52,964 nucleotides of DNA from Butyrivibrio sp. (lineage in GTDB: Bacteria; Bacillota; Clostridia; Lachnospirales; Lachnospiraceae): positions 1-52,964 of the forward strand of contig NZ_JAGBLU010000076.1 of NCBI RefSeq assembly GCF_017635265.1, in the 5' to 3' direction. Each line of letters begins with the position of its first letter. Position 1 is the stretch's first letter. The position numbers were made by a program, and so were the translations under genes. This document shows positions 16,317-25,728 of the stretch, one piece after another. The notes under the pieces were generated by a model. The model searched no databases. It saw nothing but the letters and a program-made list of their open reading frames with translations, and was not told where the DNA came from.

Positions 16317-17424
16317 GGCATTTGGAATTATATCCTCCGCAGACAATACCATATACGTTGATGGTCTTCAGGACTACAGACCTATTGGCTCATTCTCGTT
16401 TTTAGGAAGATTTCGTGTCATAGATTTTCCTATTTCAAATATGAGCAATTCAGACATCAACAGGATACAGGTTTATCTCAACTCAAAACCAAGATCTCTG
16501 TGTGAGCACATAGGATCCGGAAGACATTACAATATCAACAGTAAAAGGGGTAAAATCCAGCTTCTGTTCTCTGAAAACACCTCTGCCCGCTCCATCTATA
16601 ACAACGATATCTCTGCTTATAAAGCAAATATTGATTACATTCAGCGCATGCATGAGGATTACGTGATTGTAGCTCCAAGCTACATGGTATACAAAGAAGA
16701 CTATAGGCAGTTCCTTGAAAGCCACATCGCTTCAGGTGCTGAAATCACAGTTCTCTACCATAAAGTAGAAAACGCAAGAGACTATTTCAAAGGTTGTCAC
16801 ACCGTTGCTCTGAATAAACAAAAAGGTGTACAGGCCATTGAAAAAAATCTCGGTACAGCCAACAACAAGAATATCCTGATGGATACTTATTGTATGAAAA
16901 AAGAAACCTTTGTAGAACTTGTACAGGATGCCAGCTGGATGTCCTCCATCTACACTCTTCCCGATATAATCAATCTCTACTGCAAGCAGATGGATGTCAG
17001 AGCATATCAGCACAAAGGATACTTTGCAAGCCTTACCAGTTTGGACGACTACTACCATGCTTCCATGGAACTTCTTGATTACAATACGGCAAGTGACCTG
17101 TTCAAAGCTGAATGGCCTATATATACCAGAACAACGGATTCCTGTCCTACACAGTACTTTGAAACAGCCAAGGTCACAAATTCCTTTGTCAGCAACGGAT
17201 GTCTTATTGAAGGCACAGTAGAAAACTCCATAATCGGCCGTGGTGCAATAATCGGAAAAGGCGTTACGATCAAAAACTCAATCATCATGGCATACGCAGA
17301 AATATCAGATGACATCAGAATTGAAAACGCTGTGGTTGATAAGTGGGCCAAGATAATAAATGCAAAAAATATAGTAGGTACAGAGCTTGAACCTCAATAC
17401 ATAAAACGGCGCGACATCTTATAA
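16309..17424 (+). CDS. glgD: Glucose-1-phosphate adenylyltransferase, GlgD subunit
   Basis: 371 residues, homologous to GlgC but without the catalytic GGRGSRL loop (the N-terminus reads [41 protein letters not shown]) and without the LSGDH motif. This is the recognised GlgD pattern: a non-catalytic subunit that raises GlgC activity. The C-terminal beta-helix is intact ([21 protein letters not shown] in shorter repeats). Its start overlaps the end of glgC, with GGAGG inside the glgC 3' end, so translation is coupled. Other glycogen genes are not in the window. Confidence 0.95.
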   Translation: MAKAFGIISSADNTIYVDGLQDYRPIGSFSFLGRFRVIDFPISNMSNSDINRIQVYLNSKPRSLCEHIGSGRHYNINSKRGKIQLLFSENTSARSIYNNDISAYKANIDYIQRMHEDYVIVAPSYMVYKEDYRQFLESHIASGAEITVLYHKVENARDYFKGCHTVALNKQKGVQAIEKNLGTANNKNILMDTYCMKKETFVELVQDASWMSSIYTLPDIINLYCKQMDVRAYQHKGYFASLTSLDDYYHASMELLDYNTASDLFKAEWPIYTRTTDSCPTQYFETAKVTNSFVSNGCLIEGTVENSIIGRGAIIGKGVTIKNSIIMAYAEISDDIRIENAVVDKWAKIINAKNIVGTELEPQYIKRRDIL

Positions 17425-17433
17425 TATTCCAAC

Positions 17434-17465
17434 AAAAAAGAACTCCGGTCAGGAGTTCTTTTTTT
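17434..17465. terminator. Bidirectional intrinsic terminator
   Basis: AAAAAAGAACTCC, a five-base loop, and GGAGTTCTTTTTT follow glgD and face the convergent chemotaxis receptor gene. Confidence 0.88.
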
Positions 17466-17474
17466 AGTTACACA

Positions 17475-19544
17475 TTATTTAAGTTTAAACTTCCCAACAA
17501 TTTCTCCGAGAGTACCTGCTATTTCTTCCTGCTTGCTCGACATATCATTTACATTGGATACCACGTCAGCTGCAGCCATAACAGAATCATTTACTCTGCT
17601 GGAGAGATCTGCTGTATCCTGTGTGGATTCGGCAATATTCTGGATGGCCTTGGATACCTCTTCCATAGATGCTCTGATATTTTCAACCATTCCGGCAATT
17701 TTTTCCGATGAATCGCCAAAGGAACCTGCATCATCACCGTACTGTTTTGCCATATTAACGAATTTATCATAATCCGGAGTAACCGTCTCTTTTATAAAAG
17801 TAAGGAGTTCTCCTGAAGAATTTGAAAGAGTTCCAAATGCCTCCTGCACTCCGTCGATTGTCTCACGGATCTGCTCAACAGCTTCTGATGTACTGCTGGC
17901 AAGTTTGTTGATTTCAGAAGCAACAACCGCAAATCCTTTACCTGCATCCCCTGCTCTTGCAGCTTCAATACTGGCATTTAGCGACAATAGATTTATCTGA
18001 TCGGCAATTTCAGCAATCGTATCGGCAAGTGTTCCGATCTGAGCAACAACTTTTGCCTTCTCATTGGCATCAGCAAGATCTGCTTCTCTCTGCTCTGCAA
18101 TATTGATTGCATTATCATATGCAATTCTGCTTTGCTGCTCGATTTCTCTTGCCTTCTTCTTGATTTCAACAGCGTCTTCACTTGTTTTTTCGGTTTCAGC
18201 TGCCAGCTGATGAACTGAGGCATTAACTTCCTCAACAGAAGCATTTACCTCTTCTGTAGCTGCACCGGAAGACATCATAGCATCGTTTACACCAGACATA
18301 TTATTCTGAATACTGTTAAACTGTCCGGACAATTCGTTTGCCATATTGGCAAGACCTGAAGAAGTCTCGCTAACTCTTACAGAGCCGTCTGATATCTTGG
18401 TAATAACGTCTCTGTTGTTTTCAAACATATTATTCAGAGAGTCACTCATCTGTCCGAGTTCATCACCTCTGTTGGATTTAATCTTATCTACAGTAAAATC
18501 TCCACTTGCCAGGACATTTGCAAACTGCTTAACACTATTGATACTCTTTGCAATACTCATTACAAAGATTGTGATTATAACAGCACTTACAATAAGTGCG
18601 ATTATCATAATGACTATAAGAACATTTGTCGCATTCTTGGAAGGAGCCTCTATTTCCTCAAGATTCATCCTTATAATCATTTTCCAGTTCACATCAGGAA
18701 TATTCATATAAGTCAGAAGAATAGTCTTACCGTTTTCATGCATTACACCCATACTTGGTGTATCAGAAGAATTACCAAGTATCATCTGTCCTGCAGCTGC
18801 TACATTTGCATCAGGATCTTCAGTCATCTTCACACCATCCATGACTTTCTGTGAATCATCAGTGTAAAGATATGTTCCATCGGATGATAAAAGGATTGCG
18901 CGTCCTGTAGAGCCAATCCTGATAGTTGAAACCATTTCTGAAATATCCGTAAGTTCCATATCCACAGTCACACATCCAACGTATGTACTTCCGTCATAAA
19001 TTGGAGCAGAACAGCTGGACATGATCTTGCCTGTTGTAGGATCATAATATGGATCTGTGATAACAGCCTGTCCCTGCCCCAGAGCCTTAGCGTTTAAATA
19101 ATATTCCTGGTTAAAATAATCATATTCAGCATTGCTGTAATCCCAGGTTTCTACAATTTCTGATCCTTCCTTATACCAATATGGTCCTATATATTTTTCA
19201 GCAGGATCAAAAGTATTGGGTTCAAACCAAACTCCCGAACCAAGTATTGAATCATTATTACTAATGATTTTTGATAATGTCCCCCTGTAGTTGTCCATTT
19301 CTACAAAGCGATATGATGTGGAAACCATCTCTGCTATATTAACTGCCGTTGTTCTTATGATTTCCAGCTTACCATCAAGACTGTTAACATTGGCAGTGAC
19401 GTTATTATTCATAGCCTCCGTATTAGCTGTCTGAAGATTTGTGGAAAGTTCCTGTGACGCGATGTACGTAAGAACGATCATTGCCACCGCCATAACAGGC
19501 AATATGCAGATTAACATTTTTACTTTTAGACTCATTTTCTTCAT
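17475..19544 (-). CDS. Methyl-accepting chemotaxis protein with extracellular dCache-type domain
   Basis: About 689 residues from the ATG at 19544, which has AGAGG seven bases upstream; the frame from 19601 is longer but lacks a site. Order: short cytoplasmic start, membrane helix (about 8-28), periplasmic double-Cache-like domain (about 30-290) including [16 protein letters not shown] and [12 protein letters not shown], second helix (about 305-330), HAMP, then the signalling domain. The tip is [20 protein letters not shown] (about 518-537). The amino-acid-binding RxWY signature of many dCache receptors is absent ([12 protein letters not shown] in that place), so the ligand is unclear. No other che gene is nearby. 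Confidence 0.93.
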   Translation of the reverse strand: MKKMSLKVKMLICILPVMAVAMIVLTYIASQELSTNLQTANTEAMNNNVTANVNSLDGKLEIIRTTAVNIAEMVSTSYRFVEMDNYRGTLSKIISNNDSILGSGVWFEPNTFDPAEKYIGPYWYKEGSEIVETWDYSNAEYDYFNQEYYLNAKALGQGQAVITDPYYDPTTGKIMSSCSAPIYDGSTYVGCVTVDMELTDISEMVSTIRIGSTGRAILLSSDGTYLYTDDSQKVMDGVKMTEDPDANVAAAGQMILGNSSDTPSMGVMHENGKTILLTYMNIPDVNWKMIIRMNLEEIEAPSKNATNVLIVIMIIALIVSAVIITIFVMSIAKSINSVKQFANVLASGDFTVDKIKSNRGDELGQMSDSLNNMFENNRDVITKISDGSVRVSETSSGLANMANELSGQFNSIQNNMSGVNDAMMSSGAATEEVNASVEEVNASVHQLAAETEKTSEDAVEIKKKAREIEQQSRIAYDNAINIAEQREADLADANEKAKVVAQIGTLADTIAEIADQINLLSLNASIEAARAGDAGKGFAVVASEINKLASSTSEAVEQIRETIDGVQEAFGTLSNSSGELLTFIKETVTPDYDKFVNMAKQYGDDAGSFGDSSEKIAGMVENIRASMEEVSKAIQNIAESTQDTADLSSRVNDSVMAAADVVSNVNDMSSKQEEIAGTLGEIVGKFKLK

Positions 19545-19703
19545 AGACACACCTCTTAAAATTGCTGTTCGCAATTCCCTCAAAATAGTATAAAAGTACA
19601 CTAAATTCCACTTATATTTTACATTATAAAGTTGTCTGATATTATAAAAAAAAGATAAAAAAGCTCGTCATTCTTTATCTTTTTTTTATATCTTTTTATA
19701 ACG

Positions 19704-19731
19704 TAAATATGTTAATTCGCATTGCCTATAT
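19704..19731 (+). promoter_or_regulatory. Possible sigma-28-type promoter of the second chemotaxis receptor
   Basis: TAAA (19704-19707), 16 bases, then GCCTATAT (19724-19731), seven of eight to the Bacillus SigD -10 box GCCGATAT. The spacing is one base longer than usual. It lies about 70 bases before the start. Receptor genes are often in this regulon. Confidence 0.35.
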
Positions 19732-19801
19732 GTTAAAATCTTTTTAGAGTCGGAATATATTAATATCTTTTACTACTACATATTTAGGAAAGGAATAAAT
19801 T

Positions 19802-21271
19802 ATGAATCCTGATCAGTACAAAAGAGCCAACAATAACTCATTTTATGTATGCGTAATAATAATAATAATCTGTGGAATGGTCATGACAATTAACAGCATT
19901 CTGCAAAACGGAATGTCTCAGTGGAGACTTTATACTTTACTTACGGTCATTACAGGCGGTGCTTTGATTTTTATTGGCAATTTTAAATATCCATCTGTAA
20001 AACTTGGATCAATACTTATAATGGCGGGATCAACACTTTTCTATTTCATCCTATTAATTGCTGAAGCAAATATCATCTACTTTGCATTTGGTCTGCCTAT
20101 ACTTTTTTGCAGCATTATCTATTTAAACACACGTCTTTGTAAAGCGGGCATCGGAGCCATAATTATATCGTTTATAATATCTGCCATTAAATCCTATGTT
20201 GTAAACGGAACATTTAATACCGATTATATTCCCGCAGGTATTACTCTTGGTCTGGCTTTTATAGCATGTCTTGCCACCGTTACAATGCTCACCAAATTTA
20301 ACGATGAGAACAATGCAAAGATAACAGAAAACGCCGAAAAATCCCTTGAAACAGGAAATGCCATGGCAGAAATCGCCAATACAATAACTGATTTGTTTAA
20401 CGATTCTCAGGATGACATGATATCGCTCCAAAACATCATCGAAACACAGCAGGAAGGAATGCGCAATATAGCATCCAGCATGGAAAGCACAGCAAATGCT
20501 GTAACAAGGCAGGCTGAAAGAGTTCAGGAAATTCAGGAAGAAACCAATACAACTGAACAGCACCGGAAAGACATGACTGTTGCATCCGAAAGTGCTCAGG
20601 AAGCTGTAAAAGATGGTGTTAAAGTCATTGAAGATCTGAAGACAAAATCAGAGGATGTTTCAAGACAAAGTCAGGTTACTGTTGATGCTACACAGGCTGT
20701 CATCAATAAAGTCGAAGAAGTTCAAAAGATTGTCGGCTCCATTATGTCCATTTCAAAACAGACAAATCTGCTCGCCCTAAATGCAAGTATTGAGGCGGCA
20801 AGAGCAGGCGAAGCAGGTAAAGGTTTTGCAGTTGTTGCCAATGACGTAAGAGAACTGGCTGATGAAACAAACACAGCCTCAACGAAAATAACCAATATCA
20901 TTAACGAACTTAATGAAGATGTTCAAAAAGCTATGGCAAGTATTGATGATACTGTAGCGTCTGTTTCTGAACAAAATGCAATGATAGAGTCAGTTGGAGA
21001 TAACTTCAACAGCATAAACGAAAATGTCACCGAAATGCTCTCACGCTTTGCTGAAATCGGCGAAGGAATGAAGCAGATTGCATCTTCTACAACTGAAATC
21101 AATGACAGCATCTCAAATCTTTCAGCAACCAGCCAGGAAGTTGCATCACTATCCAACGAAGGTGCACGATCCTCAGATCAGGCCGTTGAAAAGTTTGATG
21201 CCTTTAAAAATACCCTTGGACAGATTTTCCAGCAGGCTAATAAGCTGAAAAATATGCAGACACCGGAATAA
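19802..21271 (+). CDS. Methyl-accepting chemotaxis protein with six-helix N-terminal membrane domain, no HAMP
   Basis: 489 residues. The first 165 hold six closely spaced membrane helices (near 14-33, 44-60, 68-88, 92-108, 114-133 and 144-163) with no sizeable extracellular domain. A signalling domain follows directly, with tip [20 protein letters not shown] near 318-337 and methylation-helix patterns on both sides. There is no HAMP. Such receptors may sense membrane-linked or intracellular cues; that is inference. AAAGGA lies eight bases before the ATG. It is divergent from the dCache receptor gene and the two signalling domains differ clearly. Confidence 0.92.
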   Translation: MNPDQYKRANNNSFYVCVIIIIICGMVMTINSILQNGMSQWRLYTLLTVITGGALIFIGNFKYPSVKLGSILIMAGSTLFYFILLIAEANIIYFAFGLPILFCSIIYLNTRLCKAGIGAIIISFIISAIKSYVVNGTFNTDYIPAGITLGLAFIACLATVTMLTKFNDENNAKITENAEKSLETGNAMAEIANTITDLFNDSQDDMISLQNIIETQQEGMRNIASSMESTANAVTRQAERVQEIQEETNTTEQHRKDMTVASESAQEAVKDGVKVIEDLKTKSEDVSRQSQVTVDATQAVINKVEEVQKIVGSIMSISKQTNLLALNASIEAARAGEAGKGFAVVANDVRELADETNTASTKITNIINELNEDVQKAMASIDDTVASVSEQNAMIESVGDNFNSINENVTEMLSRFAEIGEGMKQIASSTTEINDSISNLSATSQEVASLSNEGARSSDQAVEKFDAFKNTLGQIFQQANKLKNMQTPE

Positions 21272-21294
21272 TCTTCAACAATTTTTATCACTAT

Positions 21295-21331
21295 AAAAGG
21301 CTTAGCATTTCACAAATTTGCTAAGCCTTTT
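21295..21331. terminator. Bidirectional intrinsic terminator
   Basis: AAAAGGCTTAGCA (21295-21307) and TGCTAAGCCTTTT (21319-21331) form a 13-bp stem between the convergent receptor and lipoprotein genes. Confidence 0.87.
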
Positions 21332-21333
21332 TA

Positions 21334-22119
21334 CTATTCTGATTTTTCACTTGAAGCTGTACTTGATGAGCCTTCCGATGATCCGGAGGTACTCTCCAAA
21401 GTTGTGGCTGTTTCAGTAGCTATCTGCGTATCAGAAGAAGTTGATTCATCATATGAAGAAACATTCGTTACATACCAGCTGTCAGTTTCGGTATTCTTCT
21501 CAAGCTTAAGAGTTATAGCATATGTTTCAGGAGAAGCCTCTTCAATAAGTTTCTCATAGACATCAATAATCTTGGTAATCATGTCATTGTATATGTAGGC
21601 TTCTACTTCTTCTTCAGTTTTTTCCTCATACATAGCTACAATCTGCTCTTCATTTTCAGCATAGTACACTTCAGCCTCTTGTTCTATCATCTCAAGGGCC
21701 TCTGCGTTATCTATTACATCTATCGGAAAAGAGGTATCTATCATAGCTACAACCGTTCCGGTTCCATCCTTATTGACTGTAACTTCGGATATTTTATAAT
21801 CAACAATCATATCAGAAAACAAAGAACAAAAAGCCTCAACTCTCGCTAACGTTTCATCATCTACCTCACTACTGACAAAGCCGTCCATAAAATTCTGTTT
21901 TAGATACTCGCTGTCAAAAGTCTTAACAAATTCACCTTCAGATACTTCGGCGCTCGCATATTTTTCTATGTCTTCATTGGTGCCATTTTTTACTATAGAG
22001 AGAAACTTATCAGCTGTGTCAGAAATTGCTGTTTTATCTGCTGAAGTACATCCTGTAAGTATTGAAACTGATAATAATGCAGAAGCTACGGATGTAAGTA
22101 CTTTTTTTATTGTATTCAT
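21334..22119 (-). CDS. Lipoprotein of unknown function (DUF5105-like size and layout)
   Basis: About 261 residues from the ATG at 22119 (MNTIKKVLTSVASALLS). The lipobox is ILTGC. The body is an alpha/beta domain rich in Glu, with repeated segments such as KFLSIVKNGTNEDIEKYAS and TKIIDVYEKLIEEASPETYA. The last 30 residues are a Ser/Thr/Glu low-complexity tail. The layout is that of small clostridial lipoproteins with NTF2-like bodies, but I cannot name the family with confidence. The TTG at 22131 is an alternative start; neither has a good ribosome site. A small hairpin AGGTCT-N4-AGACCT lies just upstream of the start. Confidence 0.78.
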   Translation of the reverse strand: MNTIKKVLTSVASALLSVSILTGCTSADKTAISDTADKFLSIVKNGTNEDIEKYASAEVSEGEFVKTFDSEYLKQNFMDGFVSSEVDDETLARVEAFCSLFSDMIVDYKISEVTVNKDGTGTVVAMIDTSFPIDVIDNAEALEMIEQEAEVYYAENEEQIVAMYEEKTEEEVEAYIYNDMITKIIDVYEKLIEEASPETYAITLKLEKNTETDSWYVTNVSSYDESTSSDTQIATETATTLESTSGSSEGSSSTASSEKSE

Positions 22120-22167
22120 TATATGTAACAAGGTCTAAACAGACCTGTCATCGTCCTTTCAAAAAAT

Positions 22168-22182
22168 ATTACAATTTTTGTA
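22168..22182. promoter_or_regulatory. Inverted repeat upstream of the lipoprotein gene, possible operator
   Basis: TTACAA-TTT-TTGTAA, a perfect 6-3-6 dyad, lies about 50 bases upstream of the lipoprotein start. No regulator can be assigned from sequence. Confidence 0.3.
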
Positions 22183-22296
22183 ACACAAGAGATAGTATAG
22201 CACAAAATGGTAAAATATCCAAAGACTATCGCAATTACAACTATTTAGTGTTAAAATATAGATTATAATATCACTTATTTAAAGGAGGTTTTCTTA

Positions 22297-22548
22297 ATGA
22301 GAGTTCTTTTTGGTTCAGGAATTGTTAAAGAAGTATGCTCTGCTGAAGTTAAGCCACTGGACTTCGGAGATGGGCAGATCAGCGGAACAGAAATAGACTT
22401 CTTACTTACAACCGGTGACAATCTGAAATATATTTACAGTCAGAATGTTCCTATTGAAGAATCAGGTCAAAGAGCTTTGGATTTTATTAAGACGTTGTAT
22501 AACGAAGGTAAAGCTGATTTTACTCATGAGCCTGTAGAGATGCTTTGA
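22297..22548 (+). CDS. Small conserved hypothetical protein
   Basis: 83 residues, MRVLFGSGIVKEVCSAEVKP at the start and a short helical C-terminus (RALDFIKTLYNEGKADFT). AAAGGAGG lies upstream of the ATG at ideal distance, and a strong hairpin follows, so it is a real single-gene unit. It has no membrane segment or signal peptide and I do not recognise the family. Confidence 0.7.
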   Translation: MRVLFGSGIVKEVCSAEVKPLDFGDGQISGTEIDFLLTTGDNLKYIYSQNVPIEESGQRALDFIKTLYNEGKADFTHEPVEML

Positions 22549-22565
22549 TAAATACAGATAAAGAT

Positions 22566-22603
22566 TTAAAGGTCCTATGCCGATGTGGGCACAGGACCTT
22601 TAA
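22566..22603 (+). terminator. Hairpin terminator after the 83-residue protein gene
   Basis: TTAAAGGTCCT and AGGACCTTTAA pair over 11 bp, with an inner TGCC/GGGCA stem. The following bases (CTTTGTTGTTC) are only partly T-rich, so termination may be incomplete. Confidence 0.65.
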
Positions 22604-22646
22604 CTTTGTTGTTCTTCCATGGTATTCTCCATTTAATTGGTGAAGA

Positions 22647-22820
22647 TTATCTCTTTCCAAGACAACCCTGGTTTTTTAGCTCTATAAGCAGATCAAAAAC
22701 AACCCCCAGAGGTAATCCGGTAATATGGGCAACCTTTTCAGGATCAGGATAATATTCATTCTCACAATCCTTTCTAATGCAGTCCATAACTTCCATTCTG
22801 GCATCACATGTAGCTGTCAT
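22647..22820 (-). CDS. Small protein with helix-turn-helix-like pattern
   Basis: 57 residues from the ATG at 22820 (MTATCDARMEVMDCIRKD). AAAGGAGG lies about ten bases upstream; the ATG at 22841 overlaps that site and is rejected. PDPEKVAHITGLPLGVVFDLLIELKNQGCL reads like a small winged-helix or HTH module, and three cysteines are present. Function unknown; it could be a small DNA-binding regulator. Confidence 0.6.
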   Translation of the reverse strand: MTATCDARMEVMDCIRKDCENEYYPDPEKVAHITGLPLGVVFDLLIELKNQGCLGKR

Positions 22821-22897
22821 ACACGTATTTCCTCCTTTCATAAATAGTTAGATAATTTGAAACCAGATTTCATCTGGCTTTCTATTATTATATCGTA

Positions 22898-22933
22898 AAA
22901 TAGGCACAAAAGTTAACACTTTTGTGCCTATTT
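22898..22933 (-). terminator. Terminator at the end of the opp operon
   Basis: A perfect 16-bp inverted repeat (AAATAGGCACAAAAGT with its complement) around TAAC lies 16 bases after the stop of the last gene of the peptide-transport operon, followed by a short T run on the minus strand. Confidence 0.75.
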
Positions 22934-22949
22934 AATGAAAAGTTTATTT

Positions 22950-23204
22950 TTATAAACCAAGAAGGAACCAAGCGAGTAAGACAATAAGGAGTAAAACTCC
23001 AAGTGCTATTGGCATAATAACAAGCCATGCAGAAACAATCATCGCAAAAAGGTCTCCCTTTTCAAGATTATCTCCTACCCTGTAAGCCTTTCTGTCATCC
23101 TCAGGATTGTAATACTCATCAGCATAAATATCAGGCTCTTCATTACTATTTCTATTTTCTTTTCTGGCCTTGAATATTCTGTCTACTTTTCTATTCCAAC
23201 CCAT
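22950..23204 (-). CDS. Small membrane protein at the end of the opp operon
   Basis: 84 residues. The N-terminal 50 are charged and cytosolic in character (NRKVDRIFKARKENRNSNEE, then acidic and Tyr-rich). They are followed by one long or two short hydrophobic segments (about 52-82, AMIVSAWLVIMPIALGVLLL) reaching the C-terminus. GAGGG lies six bases before the ATG, and it starts 11 bases after the OppF gene, before the operon terminator. It is therefore co-expressed with the transporter and may be an accessory or regulatory subunit. No family recognised. Confidence 0.75.
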   Translation of the reverse strand: MGWNRKVDRIFKARKENRNSNEEPDIYADEYYNPEDDRKAYRVGDNLEKGDLFAMIVSAWLVIMPIALGVLLLIVLLAWFLLGL

Positions 23205-23215
23205 AATAATCCCTC

Positions 23216-24736
23216 TTAAACAAGCTTATGATGACAAGCAACAAAATGGTTAGGCGCAATTTCTTCCCACTCAGGAACTACATGTTCACAAATTTCTGTA
23301 CAGTACTTACATCTTGTATGGAACTTACATCCTTTAGGAGGATTAACAGGGCTTGGTATATCACCCTCTAGCACAACCAGATCCTTCTTGCTGTCAGTTG
23401 TAGGTATTGACTCAAGAAGTGCCCTAGTGTATGGATGCGCAGGTGAAGCAAATATATCATCAGATGACGCAAGCTCTACAAGATTACCTAAATACATAAC
23501 ACCGATTCTGTCTGAAATATATTTTACAACAGAAAGATCATGTGTAATAAACAGGTATGTAAGGTTCTTTTTCTCCTTAAGCTCCTGTAAAAGGTTAAGG
23601 ATCTGTGACTGAATAGAAACGTCAAGAGCTGAAACAGCCTCATCGCACACTACAAACTTAGGATTAACTGCAAGGCTTCTGGCGATACCGATACGCTGTC
23701 TCTGTCCACCTGAGAACTGATGAGCAAATCTGTGTACAAAGTATCCTGCAAGTCCGCAATCTTCCATGATCTTAATTACTTCATCCTGCATACGCTCATT
23801 GTTGCCCTTGCAGAACTTATGAGCCATAAGTCCCTCACCGATAAGTGATGCAACAGTCATTCTGGGATTAAGTGATGAATACGGATCCTGGAAAATGTAC
23901 TGGAGCTGATTTCTGATAAGACGAACTTCATTGTAAGAAAGTCTTGCAAGATCAATTCCTTCATCACGTTTCTCTTCATGCTTGGCAAAATCAGGGTTAC
24001 TTCTGTAATCTGCACGAAGAGCTTCTATTCTCTTATCTATCTCAGCTATTGAAGCCTTATCTGCATCAATAGTATTCTTAATAAGATCTGCTTTAGCCTG
24101 AAGTGAAGCTAGCTTATTCTTTTCTTTATCTGTTGCTTTATCGGCTTTTTTATTAACTACATACTCAAGCTCATCAGCATTAAGCTTTGCAGTTTTATGC
24201 TTCTCAATGTCCTTGTTGAGCTTTTCACATGCTGCATATCTCTCAGTATAGATTTTCTCAACAGGTGCAAGATCATCAGCAACAATAAAACCACCAATAA
24301 GATTAACTATATTGAGATAAGAATCTTCTGCTGTTTTTTTCTTGGCTGTAAGGTCTGTATGAAGGTGAAGCTTCTTATCATCCGGAGCTTCATCATATTC
24401 TTTTTTAGCCTTATCATACTCAGCCTGATGCTCATTCATCTTCTTTCTGAGCTTTGTAAGGTTTGTAACTGTCTTTTTGACATATTTAGGAGCAAGCTCA
24501 TCAAGTGATGCTCCATAATACATTGTCTTTCCACCGGTCTGGCGATAGAGCTGTAAAAGTGTTCGTCCAAATGTAGATTTACCACATCCTGACTCGCCAA
24601 CAAGGCCAAGTGTCTCGCCTTCATAGATATCAAGTGAGATACCATCATTGGCTTTTACATACATTCCCTTTTTGGCAACAGAGAAATACTGTTTTAAGTT
24701 TGTAATTTTTAGAAGGACTTTATCATTTTGTGGCAT
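23216..24736 (-). CDS. oppF: Oligopeptide ABC transporter ATPase OppF with a long helical insertion
   Basis: About 506 residues from the ATG at 24736 (AAAGGAGG six bases upstream); usual OppF has about 310-330. Walker A GESGCGKST is at 47-55, but the Q-loop (YIFQDPYSSLNP) is only at about 280-291, whereas about 45 residues normally separate them. The extra 185 residues (about 80-265) are Lys/Glu/Asp/Ala-rich and predicted helical, with a coiled-coil look (TKLRKKMNEHQAEYDKAKKE; DKRIEALRADY). The signature FSGGQRQRIG (341-350), the Walker B region and the OppF C-terminal zinc-like Cys segment (CKFHTRCKYCTEICEH) are intact. It overlaps oppD by 14 bases. The insertion faces the cytosol. Confidence 0.93.
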   Translation of the reverse strand: MPQNDKVLLKITNLKQYFSVAKKGMYVKANDGISLDIYEGETLGLVGESGCGKSTFGRTLLQLYRQTGGKTMYYGASLDELAPKYVKKTVTNLTKLRKKMNEHQAEYDKAKKEYDEAPDDKKLHLHTDLTAKKKTAEDSYLNIVNLIGGFIVADDLAPVEKIYTERYAACEKLNKDIEKHKTAKLNADELEYVVNKKADKATDKEKNKLASLQAKADLIKNTIDADKASIAEIDKRIEALRADYRSNPDFAKHEEKRDEGIDLARLSYNEVRLIRNQLQYIFQDPYSSLNPRMTVASLIGEGLMAHKFCKGNNERMQDEVIKIMEDCGLAGYFVHRFAHQFSGGQRQRIGIARSLAVNPKFVVCDEAVSALDVSIQSQILNLLQELKEKKNLTYLFITHDLSVVKYISDRIGVMYLGNLVELASSDDIFASPAHPYTRALLESIPTTDSKKDLVVLEGDIPSPVNPPKGCKFHTRCKYCTEICEHVVPEWEEIAPNHFVACHHKLV

Positions 24737-25715
24737 GACGATCCTCCTTTCTTGCATAGAAGCATCTTACCTGCTGGCCTTCACGAACCTTAATAAGTGG
24801 TGGTTCTTCATTGAGGCACTTCTCTGTTGCATATTTACAACGAGGTGCAAACTTACATCCCTTTGGAAGCTTAAGCGGGTGAGGTACTGCGCCCGGTATA
24901 GCATCAAGCTTCTGGTTTGAAGGTGTATCAAGTCTTGGAATTGATATCATAAGTCCTTCAGTATATGGATGTGAGAACTCTGATACGTGGAAGATTGTCT
25001 CTGCGTCTGTAAGCTCAACAACCTGTCCGCAGTACATAACTGCAACCGTATCAGCAATCTGTCTAATTACACCAAGATCGTGTGTAATGAAGATAATTGA
25101 TGTATTATACTCACTCTTAAGATCATTCATGAGCTTAAGGATCTGGGCCTGAATTGTAACATCAAGAGCTGTTGTAGGTTCATCAGCAATAAGAAGCTTG
25201 GGCTTGCAGGCGAGAGCCATGGCAATCATAACTCTCTGTCTCATACCACCTGAAAGCTGGTGTGGATACTGCTTTGCTACGATGTGAGGATTAGGAATCT
25301 TAACATCTGCAAGCATCTCTACAACCTTTGCAGCTGCTTCTTTTTTATTCATACCCTGGTGGATAATGAAAGGCTCACTTACCTGTCTTTCTATAGTGAA
25401 GACAGGATTAAGGCTTGTCATAGGCTCCTGGAAAATGACAGAAATATCATTACCACGAACCTTGTACATTTCTTTTTCCGAAAGCTTCGTGAGATCTCTG
25501 CCATCAAACATGATCTCACCGCTATCTATATATCCGTTGCCGTCAAGGAGCTGCAAGATACTCATTGCAGATACGCTCTTTCCGGAACCGGACTCTCCTA
25601 CTACGCCAATGGTCTTTCCTTCATCAACTGAGTAAGAAACGCCATTAACTGCTTTAACTATTCCCTTTTTTGTCCTAAAAAAGGTATGTAAATCTTTTAA
25701 TTCTAATAAAGCCAT
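24723..25715 (-). CDS. oppD: Oligopeptide ABC transporter ATPase OppD
   Basis: 330 residues, normal length. Walker [10 protein letters not shown]-loop [12 protein letters not shown], signature [15 protein letters not shown], Walker [14 protein letters not shown], switch His ITHDLGVI, and the C-terminal oligopeptide-type Cys segment [14 protein letters not shown]. Walker A to Q-loop spacing is ordinary, so the insertion seen in OppF is specific to that subunit. It starts 13 bases after oppC, with GGGAG seven bases before the ATG. Confidence 0.95.
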   Translation of the reverse strand: MALLELKDLHTFFRTKKGIVKAVNGVSYSVDEGKTIGVVGESGSGKSVSAMSILQLLDGNGYIDSGEIMFDGRDLTKLSEKEMYKVRGNDISVIFQEPMTSLNPVFTIERQVSEPFIIHQGMNKKEAAAKVVEMLADVKIPNPHIVAKQYPHQLSGGMRQRVMIAMALACKPKLLIADEPTTALDVTIQAQILKLMNDLKSEYNTSIIFITHDLGVIRQIADTVAVMYCGQVVELTDAETIFHVSEFSHPYTEGLMISIPRLDTPSNQKLDAIPGAVPHPLKLPKGCKFAPRCKYATEKCLNEEPPLIKVREGQQVRCFYARKEDRHATK

Positions 25716-25728
25716 CTCTTACACTCCC

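Noticed and set aside
19640-19692. A/T-rich inverted repeat between the two receptor genes as a terminator
   Set aside because: The stem is almost only A-T and lies between divergent gene starts, where no transcript ends.
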